From NCBI GenBank assembly GCA_026027325.1, contig JAMSLZ010000003.1, positions 558,001-622,000 of the forward strand: a stretch of DNA of 64,000 nucleotides, read 5' to 3'. Below, in pieces: positions 13,166 through 24,488 of this stretch. This stretch comes from Actinomucor elegans. Lineage: Eukaryota; Mucoromycota; Mucoromycetes; Mucorales; Mucoraceae. Position numbers and translations under genes: made by a program. Below the pieces are notes generated by a model. That model searched no databases, was not told the DNA's origin, and worked only from the letters and a program-made list of their open reading frames with translations. How positions within the stretch are numbered: the stretch's first letter is position 1; each line of letters opens with the position of its first letter.

Positions 13166-13931
13166 ATGTTGGCTACTCGTTCCATCTTGAAGACTGTTGC
13201 TCAAAGTAAAGGAATCTGGGTTCTAACTAATAGAATAATGAACTAATGAGTTATATAGATCCTGTCGTTTTCAGAAGTGCCGTTGCTTCTTCTCCAGCTC
13301 TTGGTGTCAGGTAAAAAAGCAGCAACAACCTAGATACCAACAAATGACACGTCCTAAACTATATCAAATAGACACTTCAATGCTTCTCGCACCACTAAAG
13401 AACAGTGCGCTGCTGCTGAATCCGAGCTCTTGCGTCAACAACGCAAGCTTCGTCCTGTTTCACCTCACTTGACCATCTATCAACCTCAAATCACCTGGTA
13501 CTTGTCTGGTCTTCACAGAATTACTGGCGCTGCTCTTGGTGGTGGTAAAGTCCATTATCTTATCAATTTTACTTTATATGGTATTAATATTTGAATAGCT
13601 TTCTACTTGGGTGCCCTTGCTTACGTCGCTGCACCTGCCTTTGGTATGGCTATTGATAGTGCTAGCATCATTTCTTCAGTTGCTGCTGCCCCAGTTGCTG
13701 CCAAGGTGCTTGCAAAGGCTACTGTTGCTTTCCCTTTTGTTTTCCACAGTTTGAACGGTGTTAGACATTTGGTAATATTACTGTGATTGAGACACAATAG
13801 CATTTACTAACTCACTGTATGTGTAGGTTTGGGATACTGGAAAGATGCTTGATATTAAGGATGTCTATAAGACTGGTTATGTTGTTTTGGGTGCTTCAGT
13901 TGCTGGTACCGCCTACTTAGCATCCATGTAA
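13166..13931 (+). CDS. SDH3: Succinate dehydrogenase cytochrome b subunit (SdhC/Sdh3), mitochondrial
   Basis: Five exons (13166-13205, 13259-13310, 13372-13544, 13599-13771, 13827-13931) give 180 residues. The Arg/Ser-rich N-terminus is a mitochondrial presequence. Both SdhC signatures are present: RPVSPHLTIYQP with SGLHRITG in exon 3, and HSLNGVRHLVWDTG, which is split exactly by the last intron and contains the haem-ligand region. Three TM helices follow the family plan. With SdhD it anchors complex II in the inner membrane and forms the ubiquinone and haem b site. The acceptor of intron 1 at 13258 was chosen because the later TTTTCAG acceptor would break the frame of exon 2. The long open frame upstream of 13166 is not part of the protein. 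Confidence 0.95.
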
Positions 13932-15114
13932 TTTCCTTTCTATATACACCATTAAAATATACGATAATATCGGTTATTGAAAAACAAAGCATGTGAATTT
14001 GTTCAATGAAACTGGAAATGTACTGTATACAGCAAAAGATAAAGATGTCTTTTATTGGTTTTGGTGTATGTGAAAAACAGGCAATTATCCTGTTTGTTAA
14101 GCATTGGTATTTCTTTAATAGCTTTTCATATGTCAAGATGTTTGCGATTATTTTGTGGGGAAGAAATCGGACATATCCTGCCGATTCATCCCGGGGCACC
14201 GGGTTATCTTTTTAGTTCCTGGTTCAGCAGTTGGATCAAATTGTTGCATAAACAATTTTTTTTTTTTTGACTGCTATGTATGTGGTTGATCAAATACCTC
14301 TTTTTAGAGATATGTATCAACCACCGGTTATACAATCATCATTTTGACTCTGGCATACTTGTTCAATTGAGCAATTTAACAATTAGCCAAGTTAGGGTGC
14401 GATCACAATACATTCAACTCAAATCAATGTCCAAACATTATATCTTTTGGGCTGTCTAGTATTTATGCAAATTACTATATCGTCGTGAAAATGAGTTCGT
14501 TTGAAAGAGCTTGTTCTTTTGCCATGAGTTACCCGAGAATTGTTGACTTATGTCTGTCCATCGTTGCATTATCGACATAACACTTGGATCCAAACAGGTG
14601 TCAATATGATACGGTTTAAATTACCGCCAAAATCCCGCTTGTCAGTGAATATCAACCTTTCAGCATGCTAATAGATGACGATCAAAATTAACCCGTTTGA
14701 GAAAGTAAATTACATTCTGTATTTTATTAGGGAAATCATACATTTCTTAACCTGAGATTGATCTGTTCAAAATTTTGTATTTCTAAACAGCAGCAAGCAT
14801 TACGTTTAAATTTTGAAATCCAATTAAATTAGTGCTCTAGGCTCAATGGTCGATCAACGTTACTGAACTATTCTTTCAATAACATAGCAATGTTTACAAG
14901 TGCTCAAAACAAGTTCTACTGCTATATTTTTGTTTGAAATGTCAAAACTATGGGCCCTGCATTTACTTGCTGATATTGAAAGGAAGGATCGTGCCAGCGA
15001 ATTGGATTACTATTTTCATTGGGCCACATCACGTTAAACATGATGTCAAATAAAAGCAATGCATCAGATAAACTTTCTTTTTCCTTTTTCTCTTTTCTTC
15101 TTTGATGGCAAAAC
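13932..15114. other. 1.2-kb intergenic stretch
   Basis: Overlapping open frames on both strands at 13855-14270 have no domain, splice or start support. A GC-rich patch at about 14165-14210 (GATTCATCCCGGGGCACCGG) stands out from the AT-rich surroundings; I cannot assign it. Confidence 0.45.
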
Positions 15115-16219
15115 ATGTCCAGTATGATGCAAGAGACAAATGAAAGTATATTTGAAACTGGCCAAAGCAGCAGCCCCTTTACTACTGAAGGACAAGGAAG
15201 CGCTTGTAGACCACCTGTATTAACATCTGACAAGATAAATAGGCAAGAAGTAAAGCGAACAAGACAAACAAATGCTTCAGTTCCAAAAGATAAAAGTGCA
15301 CATCTGCTGTCTTCTTTAAGGTTTGCCTGCAGTATTACTAGTAATCAATACTTGAGCTACCAATTGCAGCAATCGGATCCACCATGTTATGAAGAGCTGG
15401 ATAAATTGGACGTAGTTTTACCTCCTAATAGTTCTCTATTGATTCATTGCAAGTTTCTATTGAACGGACTTGAAGTATTAGAGTCTCCTTTGAATTGGAT
15501 CAAAGATACGCTGAATGAGGTATATGCATTGTCTTTTAGGTAGAATATACTTACAGGTCAAGTAGATCATGGGATGTTGTGGGTTTGCTCCATCTACTCA
15601 GGACGACAACCAAGAATTCTTCCGCTATACGATCAAAAAGGCCTTTGTCACCACTCCACTCTCGTACTTGCTAATAGACCAAAGTGTATCTTACGGTGTA
15701 CTTTATCGACTCGACTTGATCTTTAACTGGTCTACTGTTAACAAGTCTAAAGAGTTCCAAAGCATCTGGAAACGCACACTTCTTCAGGATCCACAGATGA
15801 AAATCTACATGGCTTATTTGCTACAAACGATTCTGTTTCGAAAGACGTGTCATCTGTACCCACTCATCTTCAGCAATACTTATGTCAAGCGTCTATCTCA
15901 AACTGTAGCCTACATTCCTCATATCGCGCATTCATTACAAAAGGTCCTCACTACTTCAAAAGCCACCATGTCAGTAGATAATCATGCGTTTAGCGAACGA
16001 TTTGAGCAAGAACTAAAGGTGATGAAAAAGAACACACAGATCATGATTCAGAAAAATGAGTCTGTCAGAGACACGTTAACTTTAGGCATGTACCATTCTG
16101 TGAAACAGTCTCAACAATTAAAGCCGCCTCAAAATACCCAAAATGCACCAGATCCACCTAATGCGCTTTGGGCAGTATCCTTGTTATGGTCTGCCTCATA
16201 TTCTTCTATTATTACTTGA
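15115..16219 (+). CDS. Uncharacterised 352-residue protein with hydrophobic C-terminal tail
   Basis: Exons 15115-15519 and 15566-16219 join in phase 0 across a 46-base intron. The acceptor at 15565 is the only one that keeps the second frame open, because TAG stands directly before the exon. The first 70 residues are polar and Ser/Thr/Lys-rich; the rest is a helical, Leu/Tyr-rich domain (FFRYTIKKAF, SYGVLYRLDLIFNW, Cys-rich GCCGF at the junction). A Lys/Gln-rich segment precedes a C-terminal hydrophobic stretch (ALWAVSLLW) that could be a tail anchor. I do not recognise the family. It converges on the mitochondrial carrier gene with about 66 bases between the stop codons, so the 3' UTRs probably overlap. 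Confidence 0.7.
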
Positions 16220-16285
16220 ATAAAAGATTTACTCTATTAGTGTTGTTTTTTTTATGTACAAAAAGAATTAAAAAGTGTCTATAAG

Positions 16286-17954
16286 TTATGATATGCCAAG
16301 TGATCTTTTAGAGAATTCATAAACAGCATAACTAATACTAATAGAAGGTACAACCTAGAACGAAAATGGATGAATATATGATATAGAATACACGCAACTA
16401 GGCTTACCTTGAATAATGTAGGACCTAATCCTTTATAAAAACCTCGAATGCCATCAGCTCTATAGGTTTTATGCGCAACATCCCAAGCAGAAGTATATCT
16501 ATAAGGATGAGCAGGTGTGCCCTGCGCTTGTAATCTATCAATATGGTTTAGAATATGCAAGTTTTTCCTATATCAGACAAATTTGCTGCTGCTGTTTTTT
16601 TTTTACCTTGTTCTAATCATATTTAAAGGATACACACTACTTGCACCGATAGAACCTGATACCATACCACACATCCACAAAACCAATACATTTGGATGTG
16701 CCTTTTCACCAGGTGGTAGCCCTTGATGTGCACCAGCCTTATCCATTGATTGCAAATAGGATACTTTCAATGTCTCATAAATACCCATATCCAGTGCTTG
16801 ATAAGGAAACACACCAAGCAAGCTCAGAAACAAACCAGGCCAAAAGGCTCTAGGGCCACCTTGACGATACATCTCACGTACCGTATCCAATGCTACATGC
16901 TTTTTTCGAATACCACCTTCACCTTGACTGGACATGATTCTCGTTTTGAGGGTTTCTAAAGGATATATACAAAACTGAGAACACAGACCAGCTACACCAC
17001 CAGCAATAAAGCGGGCATGCACAGGAATCGAGTTTTTATCTTGAGCACCAGTCATTTGTGCCATGATGGCTTTAGAGGTTTCAAATACATAGAATTTGAT
17101 GGCGGACTCGGGCACAATCTTGATCACATTGAGACCGTTACCAACATAGAGGCCACGAAAGCCACCATTGTGGTAAATGGTTTTGATGGCATTGAGGATC
17201 GTCGAGGTTTTATTCGTTGCAATGTGAGGCTGATAGGTAGTGTGTGTAATAAGGTATACTTTGAGTCGATCTAGAGGCGCCGTACAGGTACGCGAAACAC
17301 AACCAGCCATAGCACCAGCTGTCAGGTATTTATACGCATTGCGTGCCGCTTCGTCTGTGTGTGGAATTACCACCTCAGCATCTGCATTAAGTTGTGTGGT
17401 AGTCTGATAGTATCTATAAATCTCGGTCAATGTTGTTTCGTGAGGTAGCAGTAACAGGAAGTTTCTCCAATTTTCAAAATCAATATAACCATTTCCAGCT
17501 AGAATCATTATAAGTAACTTGTCAAATAAGCAATATTCGTGTTCTTACATGTATCAATCAATTGAACAAGAGCTTCAATATCGCTTTCAGTGACATGAAT
17601 CCCAGATTCTTTCAAGGCAAGTTCTAATTCATGAGGTTTTAACCGATGGTCTCCCTTTTGATTAATAGAAGAAAAGACATTCCAAAGTTCCTCTTCTTTT
17701 GAAATGACATGAGCCCGGAATTTATCGTAATCAATGCCCTGTTCATCAGTGGAATTAAGTAATTCTGAAGCATAGCGTGTATGTGCTGGTAGTCGGCAAG
17801 CCTCTGAAATATCTTTGGTATAGACAACGCCTTGTCCTTTATGATCTAAGGAATCAAACAAGTTTCGAATACGAGCTTCTTTTTCTATCGACTTTTCATC
17901 GTAATAAGGGTGAGGTTCTTCCTCCACTTGTTGGTTGGCGGAATCGTTTGACAT
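16286..17954 (-). CDS. Calcium-binding mitochondrial carrier (SCaMC / ATP-Mg/Pi type)
   Basis: Exons 17954-17549, 17498-16607, 16534-16408 and 16354-16286 give 497 residues, the usual size of short calcium-binding carriers. The N-terminal third holds EF-hand units; the fourth is canonical (DTSGNGYIDFE) and is completed by splicing in the middle of its loop, while earlier loops such as DHKGQGVVYTKD are degenerate. Three solute-carrier repeats follow, with signatures PLDRLKVYL, PLETLKTRI and PLNMIRTRL; the last is rebuilt across intron 3. Family members exchange ATP-Mg for phosphate over the inner membrane and are activated by cytosolic calcium through the EF-hand domain. The substrate is inferred; related calcium-regulated carriers (aspartate/glutamate) are longer. 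Confidence 0.92.
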
Positions 17955-19322
17955 TAGATTGAATGCCTCTATACTTTTTCCAAGTTATATATAATTACAG
18001 TAATGCTCTATTGAAAGAGCAAGAAAAATCTATCGAAGTTGCAAAATATTTTAAATATTGTGGGTTTCAAAATCCGACAGTTTAAGGTCGGGGAGGGGTT
18101 GCTTATTTGTTTTTGATTTCCTGGTAACAGGTAAGCTTAATTGGGCACGCGCTTTCATAAGATCAGTTTTGGAGAATTAGGTCATAGATCCGCGTGGTGA
18201 ACATAGCTATTGCGGCAACCTCAAATGTTGCTATTATCGTCTTGTTTTCGGTGAATGGCATCTTTAAAATGCCATCACAACGCGTTTATTGCTCAATATG
18301 AGCTGATAAACTTGAAATAGCTTATATAGTTTCACATGTTCATATTCTGCATAAGTTTTATGATGTGTTTATTCCTCTCAAAACCACTTCGGTTACGCCT
18401 TCACAGTCATCCTTTTGATGATAGTGATTGGTTACTGGGATTGAACGATTGAATCCTCCTAAGTTTACATACTCGACAAAAAAATCTATGAAATCAAATA
18501 AAGCGCCTAGATCAACAACAGTAGTATGTAATACTTGAGTTTTTGGGTGATATAATACAAAAAAAAAAATTGCACTTATTTCAAAGAGCTAACCTTTGTT
18601 GATATAATTGGAAATATAAAGGTGCTATTAAGCGCCACCGCAATCTCCTCTTTTACTCTTTTAACCACTAATGTCATTTCAACATTACGTATACAAATCA
18701 TATATCATTTGGATGAAAATCAACTCTTCAACAAGTTGAATTACATGTGTGGGATGTGAAAGTGGGTGTTCATTCTTTTTTTACAGTTACGATTTCGATT
18801 TTTCAGTATATATTTCAGTGTCTGCATTTCAAAACTGCTGGCAAAGTGTCCCAACTTGATCCAATTTCATAGCAGCCCAGTAGTGCGTACTAAAAGCGAG
18901 CTCTTGCATCCAGCAAGACCTTGCTATTTTTGTTTCATTCAATTTCTTGTACACATTTATACGTTTTTCCATTTATATAGTAGTCCAAATTCAGGACATC
19001 TTACTGTATTGAACACATTTCATGTTTAACTCAAATGAGTATATTACATTAAATGTTTTTTGCTGATATTTAAGTAGCCTTGAGTGAGCTATAGGTGAAC
19101 CATTTGTGTATAAATATATATACCCGTGCAGTACTAAGCAAAAGGGAAAAAAATGTGGTAGTTTGACATGATTATAAAGCATATATACACAGCATTTCGT
19201 TAAAAGCATCATACTCTTAAAATCAACACAAGGAACCATGGACCGTTTGTAAGGGAAATAAATAATATTATGCTGCTTTTTTCTACTATTTTTTTTATTA
19301 TCAAATGAATGTTCAACTTGGA
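17955..19322. other. 1.4-kb intergenic stretch
   Basis: Upstream of the carrier gene and downstream of the MIC26/27-like gene. A short perfect inverted repeat, TGGCAT with ATGCCA, flanks a 7-base loop at about 18256-18274. No coding exon was supported; open frames at 18766-19029 and 18991-19239 look random. Confidence 0.45.
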
Positions 19323-20325
19323 TTAGTTTGACTTCTTCAAGGTATCCTCAACACCAGGCTAATAATTGACAGTTAGTTCAATGCAAAAAAAAAATCTCTT
19401 TTGAATCTGCTACTTTACATTAGATCTTGTGGAATACATGCTCTCTACATTCTTCTTTACTTCTTCGAATTTATCCTTGGCTTCAGTACTAGAAGAACCA
19501 ACAGCACTACTAACTTGGCTCTTTACTTTATCTGTGTTTTGTTGAATTTGTTCGCGCAATTGCTTTGCGTTTTCATCAACGGCACCACGCAATTGAGACA
19601 CAGTTTCATCGACCTGTTTACGAGCATCACAAACGGTATCTCTGACAGTTTGGTGAGCAGCTTGAAGTTGAGGATATCTACTTTCTAATCTTTCCAATTG
19701 AACAGCAACATTGTGTGTAGTCTTGGGAAGTAAATAGTAAGATGCACCGACAGCCAATGTACTGGAAGTTAAGAAACGAAGCACAATGTTACGGTTGCGA
19801 GCAATGATTGTGCCTGCAAGTGCTGCTACACCAACATAAAAGAGGTTGGGGAAAACCTCTTCATCTTTATCAATAGTGCTGTTGATGTTGGTGGTAACTT
19901 CGTTCTCTAATTGTTGATATTTTTGAACCCATCCATTCACATGAGTCTATTCACTATATGAGTCTCTTGGTCGATATTGCGTGTCTCTAAACTTACTTTT
20001 CCTTCCTCCAAAGTTTCATTAGCATATTTTTGTGCAATATAAACTTGTTCTTCGAGCTTGGTGGGTGACTCGATAATAACAACCTTGGGCTCAGGCTCAT
20101 CGTAAATACTGAGCTATATATATAATGGAGTTTTAGCTAATATAATACATTTTGAAATTGTATGTCGCACCTTGGTTCTCTTTTCTTCAGCAAAAGCAGT
20201 AGAGGCTGTAGCAACCCAAGCACTGCCGGCAGCAGCAACAGTGAGCTATGAATAAAGGTCAGAACGACGCGTTGAATTTGACATGACCTGATTCTTACAC
20301 TTCTCTTAAGAACAGGCGAGAACAT
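19323..20325 (-). CDS. MICOS subunit Mic26/Mic27 (apolipoprotein O-like)
   Basis: Five exons (20325-20299, 20245-20171, 20113-19997, 19946-19419, 19358-19323) give 260 residues. After a mitochondrial-type N-terminus and an Ala-rich segment comes LSIYDEPEP, the conserved start of the ApoO family, then KLEEQVYIAQ and two short Gly-containing membrane helices (NLFYVGVAALAGTIIARN and TSSTLAVGASYYLLP). The C-terminal third is an amphipathic Lys/Glu/Gln-rich coiled-coil region. Mic26/27 helps shape cristae junctions by linking MICOS with cardiolipin in the inner membrane. The last exon replaces a two-codon read-through end and is supported by a GTAAAG donor and an ATTATTAG acceptor. Mic26 and Mic27 cannot be told apart here. 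Confidence 0.88.
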
Positions 20326-20425
20326 TGTTAGATACAGTTGGTGGAGAAGGGAGAGAGAGAAAGATTTCACAAAAAAAAATAGACGTCGAGATGAGCGGCC
20401 TATATCCCTGGGTGGCGATGATTAG

Positions 20426-20488
20426 CCAATCATATACAGCCAATCCCCACATCGAATTTCGAGGGGTGACGTCAAAGATTGGGCCAAT
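20426..20488. promoter_or_regulatory. CCAAT cluster plus CRE upstream of the MIC26/27-like gene
   Basis: Within 63 bases there are CCAAT at 20426-20430, 20440-20444 and 20484-20488, an inverted ATTGG at 20478-20482, and a perfect palindromic TGACGTCA at 20467-20474. The block is 100-160 bases upstream of the ATG at 20325. CCAAT is the HAP/CBC site, classically controlling nuclear genes for mitochondria; TGACGTCA is a bZIP (CREB/ATF) site. Confidence 0.6.
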
Positions 20489-21142
20489 CAATGTTATTGT
20501 ATTCTACTATAGTTAATGTAGCTCTTTTCACTCGGGCAGAATGTTGAATATATTATTTTCTATGCTTTTGCTAGTGTATATTCAGAAGCAAGAACTATTA
20601 ATACAATTCATTATTGTGTATTAACCGTATGGAAAGGACACATGAAGATATTTGAGTTTTTATTAGACAATAGTGATACTTATTTAATAATGAGACGTCG
20701 TTTCTTTCGAATCCATTAGATTTATATGTTTTTTCAGAGATAACAATGACTTGGTATATTAATGAGTACAGACCATAGCATGAAGACAACATACTAATTG
20801 ATTACCTTACGCCTTGTTTTAATAGAGTGATAAGCGCAATTTAATTTTATACAAACTCTGTTAAAGATATCTATGGACACTTTTCACTATATAGTATATG
20901 CATTGAGGCAGATAAAAAGAAATATATTATTGATCTAATATTCTGATTCGCTGTTTTCTATTCATTTTCATCCAATAATGACGAAGAGCTTCTTCATAGC
21001 TTTTTTTTTTTTTTTTGCTAAGTCAATCACCGATGGCCAATTAGAATAAGTACTGGTTTATTGGAGAAACACAAGCATTTCACAACAGCCACTTTGATAG
21101 CTTCTTCAATTAACTAATTACATATTACGGTATAATTTCAAT
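20489..21142. other. 0.65-kb intergenic region
   Basis: The distal side of the divergent promoter between the MIC26/27-like and transgelin genes. Contains a T16 run near 21001-21016. No exon supported. Confidence 0.45.
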
Positions 21143-22009
21143 ATGGACGACGAAACTCCTTTGTATGGCATCGATAAAGGTACTTGATTTTCCATCAATG
21201 AACTTGGAAATGCTTAAAACTTATTCGAACCAGAGATTCAAGCAAGAATTGACTCTAAATATTCAGTTGAGCGAGAACAACAAGCGCGTCAATGGATGGA
21301 AGATCTTATCGGTGAGAAGTTTCCTTCTGACGATTTCGCCGAGAGCTTAAAAGACGGCGTTATTCTGTGCAAGTAAGCCTTTGTATTCCCAAAATCATTA
21401 GTTTACTGCTACTGACACTGATATAGGGTGATTGGCAAGTTGGTACCCGGGCAAGGTAAATTCAAACAGTCCAGAATGCCTTTTATACAGGTAACACAGC
21501 CATAGTTGAAACAGCGCATTGATTGTATATTGATGTTTACCTTGCAAAGATGGAGAATATATCCATCTTTCTTAGAGGTGCCGAAGCTCTAGGTGTACCC
21601 AAGCATGATCTTTTCCAAACAGTGGATTTGTTTGAAAAGAAGAATATGACTCAAGTGATTGATTCTATATTCGCTATTTCAAGATATGGATATAAGGCAG
21701 GCACATCACCTAATGTAAGTGTTTGAAAAAACAGTTTTATTGCAATTTTATTCATGCACTATGTAGTATTTGGGACCTAAATTGGCTGATAAACAACAAG
21801 CAGCCTATTCAAAAGAAGCTGCTAATGCAGCCAATGCTACGTTTAATACATACCAGTATGGCTATACTGGTGGCGCTAATCAAGTGAGTACATACAGAAT
21901 GCGCGAAGGAATATACAATTGAACATGATTCTTTTTTTTCCAGTCCGGCATGAGTTTTGGTCAACGTCGTAATATAGCTGGCAGCGATCCTTATGCTCAA
22001 TACAAATAA
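21143..22009 (+). CDS. Transgelin/calponin-homology actin-bundling protein (Scp1/Stg1-like)
   Basis: Six exons (21143-21179, 21234-21372, 21427-21490, 21550-21714, 21767-21883, 21944-22009) give 195 residues, the usual transgelin length. A single CH domain occupies about residues 20-130, with core motifs QARQWMEDLIGEKFP, LKDGVILCKVIGKL, SIFLRGAEALGVP and DLFEKKNMTQVIDSIFAISR. The C-terminus has the calponin-like repeat with GMSFGQRR, the actin-binding signature of this family. Single-CH transgelins cross-link F-actin in cortical patches and rings. Introns break the CH domain at several places, and every junction rebuilds a conserved segment. Confidence 0.93.
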
Positions 22010-23463
22010 GCTTGGCGTACAATCTGAACAAGAGTGAATTAGTAGCTTTTATTCATTGTATCAGTCATTTCTGTAGTATTAATTGGAATAGCATAGATCT
22101 ATCATACTTTTACTTTTATGCAAAGTTTATATCAATCAAAACAAACTATAGTTTTCTATGTACACATTTGATTATTATTATTATAAAGCTTAACTATACA
22201 ATTTCATTTTAGTATTGTTTCTATTTTTTGTATCTTCATCTAATTAGTTAGCGGAACCGATGAACATTCATACATCAACAGTGGGTGGTTATACTCATAC
22301 AAAAAACTTCATAGGCTAGTCCCTGATTAATTTACCAACACTATTACTTCAAAAAGATGAAGAAAATGGCGCCAGCAGGACACAAAGATATTCCAAGCAT
22401 TTGTTCAAAACTTAGTTAATTCTTATTTACATCTTGTACGGCAACAGCAACGGGGATAATATATTGGAGAGAGCTATCGTTAGCGCTGAATTTACATTTA
22501 TTTCACAAAATATATCTGTGTTATATATAAGGACGACGAAAGAGAAGGATAATCAGCAAATTAAATTTGAACATTTTCAATACAACATTGAAGACTGATA
22601 TTAATTACACAATACTAAACTTTCTCTTCGATCATACAATTGCATACTTTTGAAAAAAGTGACTGAAAGGATAATCCATGCAACTGATTAATAACAGGAT
22701 GACACGATGGGCTTTTATTTTATTATGATGGAAAATGCTACAGAAAATTGTAAACGTACCTATTGGTTGGTGTAGACAGAAATATTTTACGATGATAATA
22801 ATGATGATGTATTTTTCTCTTTGGCTTTAAAAGTCCAGGAAGAGAATCACTATTACAATTTTTAGGTGCTAAATGATTTCATGATGCTTGACCACAAGAT
22901 GTCTCTTGAATAAAAGTTTGTATAAAGAAAAGGCTGTATTGGCAGTAAGTGATAGCCTCTGATGAGCTATATAAACTTACTTTTGTTTCTTCGCAATTGT
23001 AATCAACATCATTCTAGACTTGACTTTTTACTTTAAGGCTAGTTACAGAGTCTGTTAGCTAAACCCATAGCTTTTTGCTCTATAACTTTAGCTGTGTATA
23101 TACACATTTCCAAAGCGATGAGCATGTGTCGATAAAGTACTATACATGTAATAATACTCATCTGAATGTCGAAAGGGTAACGATATTGCTAATCTTAAAG
23201 AAAGATGGCGCACCAGTAAGCTATACATAAATGCCTATCTCTTTCCTGCTCTCTCATACATCGTCTTCATCAGTACTTTCATTCGCATCATCTCATAGTT
23301 TACTTTAAACTGAACCTTTACGCGTCCCATCACCTCAGCCAATGCCATCTTCCCAACCATATCCCATATATTCCAAGTCTAATACGATGATCAAGCGAAG
23401 CACAGGTGATATTGATGCTATAACCCATTATTATGAAGGAAAAATAATTGAAATACGAAAAAG
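22010..23463. other. 1.45-kb intergenic stretch with possible upstream exon
   Basis: Mostly AT-rich. Near the right end, an ATG at 23342 opens a 41-codon frame (MPSSQPYPIYSKSNT, then STGDIDAITHYYEGK) whose composition looks coding. It stops at about 23467, one base out of frame with the next gene. It is either a 5' leader ORF or an upstream part of that gene separated by a frameshift in an A run. Confidence 0.4.
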
Positions 23464-23825
23464 ATGAAGAATCGTGATGAAAGTGATGTATAATTAATTC
23501 TTTTCACTAACTAAAAATGATTTATGCTTTCATGTCAGTTACATATAGTGGAATATTATAATTGTTGGATGGATGTCTATAACAAAAACGGAAGGCCTAT
23601 GAAATGGCTCTGTTTTCTCTACAGAGACACAAATAGTGCCTTTGCTCTTTACGCGTAACAACTACTTTTCATTAAGTGACACATTACCGCTTGTACAGAT
23701 GTCAGATCATCAACTCTATAAGAAAGATATCCTTGTACTCTAGATCATATTATCGTGTCTATGTTTCGCATTTAGAAGCCGCTGATGCGTATAATAAAGC
23801 TTACTATCTACGTTATTACAAGTAG
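23464..23825 (+). CDS. Cryptic short spliced gene, uncharacterised
   Basis: Exons 23464-23487, 23539-23654 and 23699-23825 join in frame, giving 88 residues. The first intron has a GTATAA donor, a CACTAAC branch-like site and a TGTCAG acceptor; the second is 44 bases with GTAACA and TACAG. The protein is rich in Tyr, Trp, Cys and Arg (YYNCWMDVYNKNGR, MKWLCFLYRDTNSAFALYA, SYYRVYVSHLEAADAYNK). No exon exceeds 60 codons, so ORF scans miss it. I do not recognise the family. It may extend upstream into the 23342 frame if a one-base indel in the A run near 23456-23463 is an assembly error or mutation. Confidence 0.45.
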
Positions 23826-24091
23826 CTTGCTTGTACCATTCCTTTACTCTTCATCAATGAACTTTAAGGATAGTTGATTTGTTTAATACAACATAGCATT
23901 TCACCCAAAGTCTCTTTATACCTACGAAAGCTCAACTATGTTATTACTGCGTATCAAAGCCATCATTCCATTGTTTTTAATCATCAAACGCACGTTGCGT
24001 TAGACATATAAGAAATGACCATACATATAAAAAAACATATCGATATCGTTGATTGCATAGTTGAATTCATATAAACATAACAGATAGAGCG

Positions 24092-24488
24092 TCAGTTGTG
24101 TCCTTCTTTTATGTATACTTTCAATTTCTTTGATGTCTGTTCTTTAACATGGCTAGATCCATTAGCAGATACTGGAGAATCCTCCATTGATTTTTCTCGA
24201 ATTTTTGTTTTACCCTCATCCTCTACAAGTTCGTCTTCTCCCACAGATACGACCTTTTAGGGTGCTTTTCATTTTCTAACGTTTGAGTTAGAAAGATATT
24301 AATGTGTTCTTTTAGGGATACAATTAAATCATGTGAATCGTGTTGTTTATTGAACTGCTATACGTTGATTTAATAGTTGACTGTATAACATTAAGGAACA
24401 AGGAAAGTATCACAGTACTTAAAAAGCTTGTCATAGCTGCTTTTGTTGACAATATGACCATTTTAGCAGTATGAATCAAGAACCCCAT
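24092..24488 (-). CDS. Cryptic short spliced gene, uncharacterised (possible secreted or membrane-anchored)
   Basis: The 3' exon (from 24253 to 24092) has a strongly protein-like composition: VGEDELVEDEGKTKIREKS, then SPVSANGSSHVKEQTSKKLK, ending HN and stop. A GTATCC donor with a TTCTAAC branch and a CTAAAAG acceptor connects it in phase 0 to a short exon, FNKQHDSHDLI. A GTGATA donor and a TATAG acceptor connect that to a first exon starting with ATG at 24488 (MGFLIHTAKMVILSTKAAM), which is hydrophobic. The product would be about 90 residues. The last exon is the best supported; the first two are tentative. It converges on the gene at 23464-23825. No family recognised. Confidence 0.35.

Noticed and set aside
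13855..14270. Three overlapping open frames on both strands after SDH3
   Set aside because: No domain, no splice support and mutual overlap; chance frames in a 3' flank.
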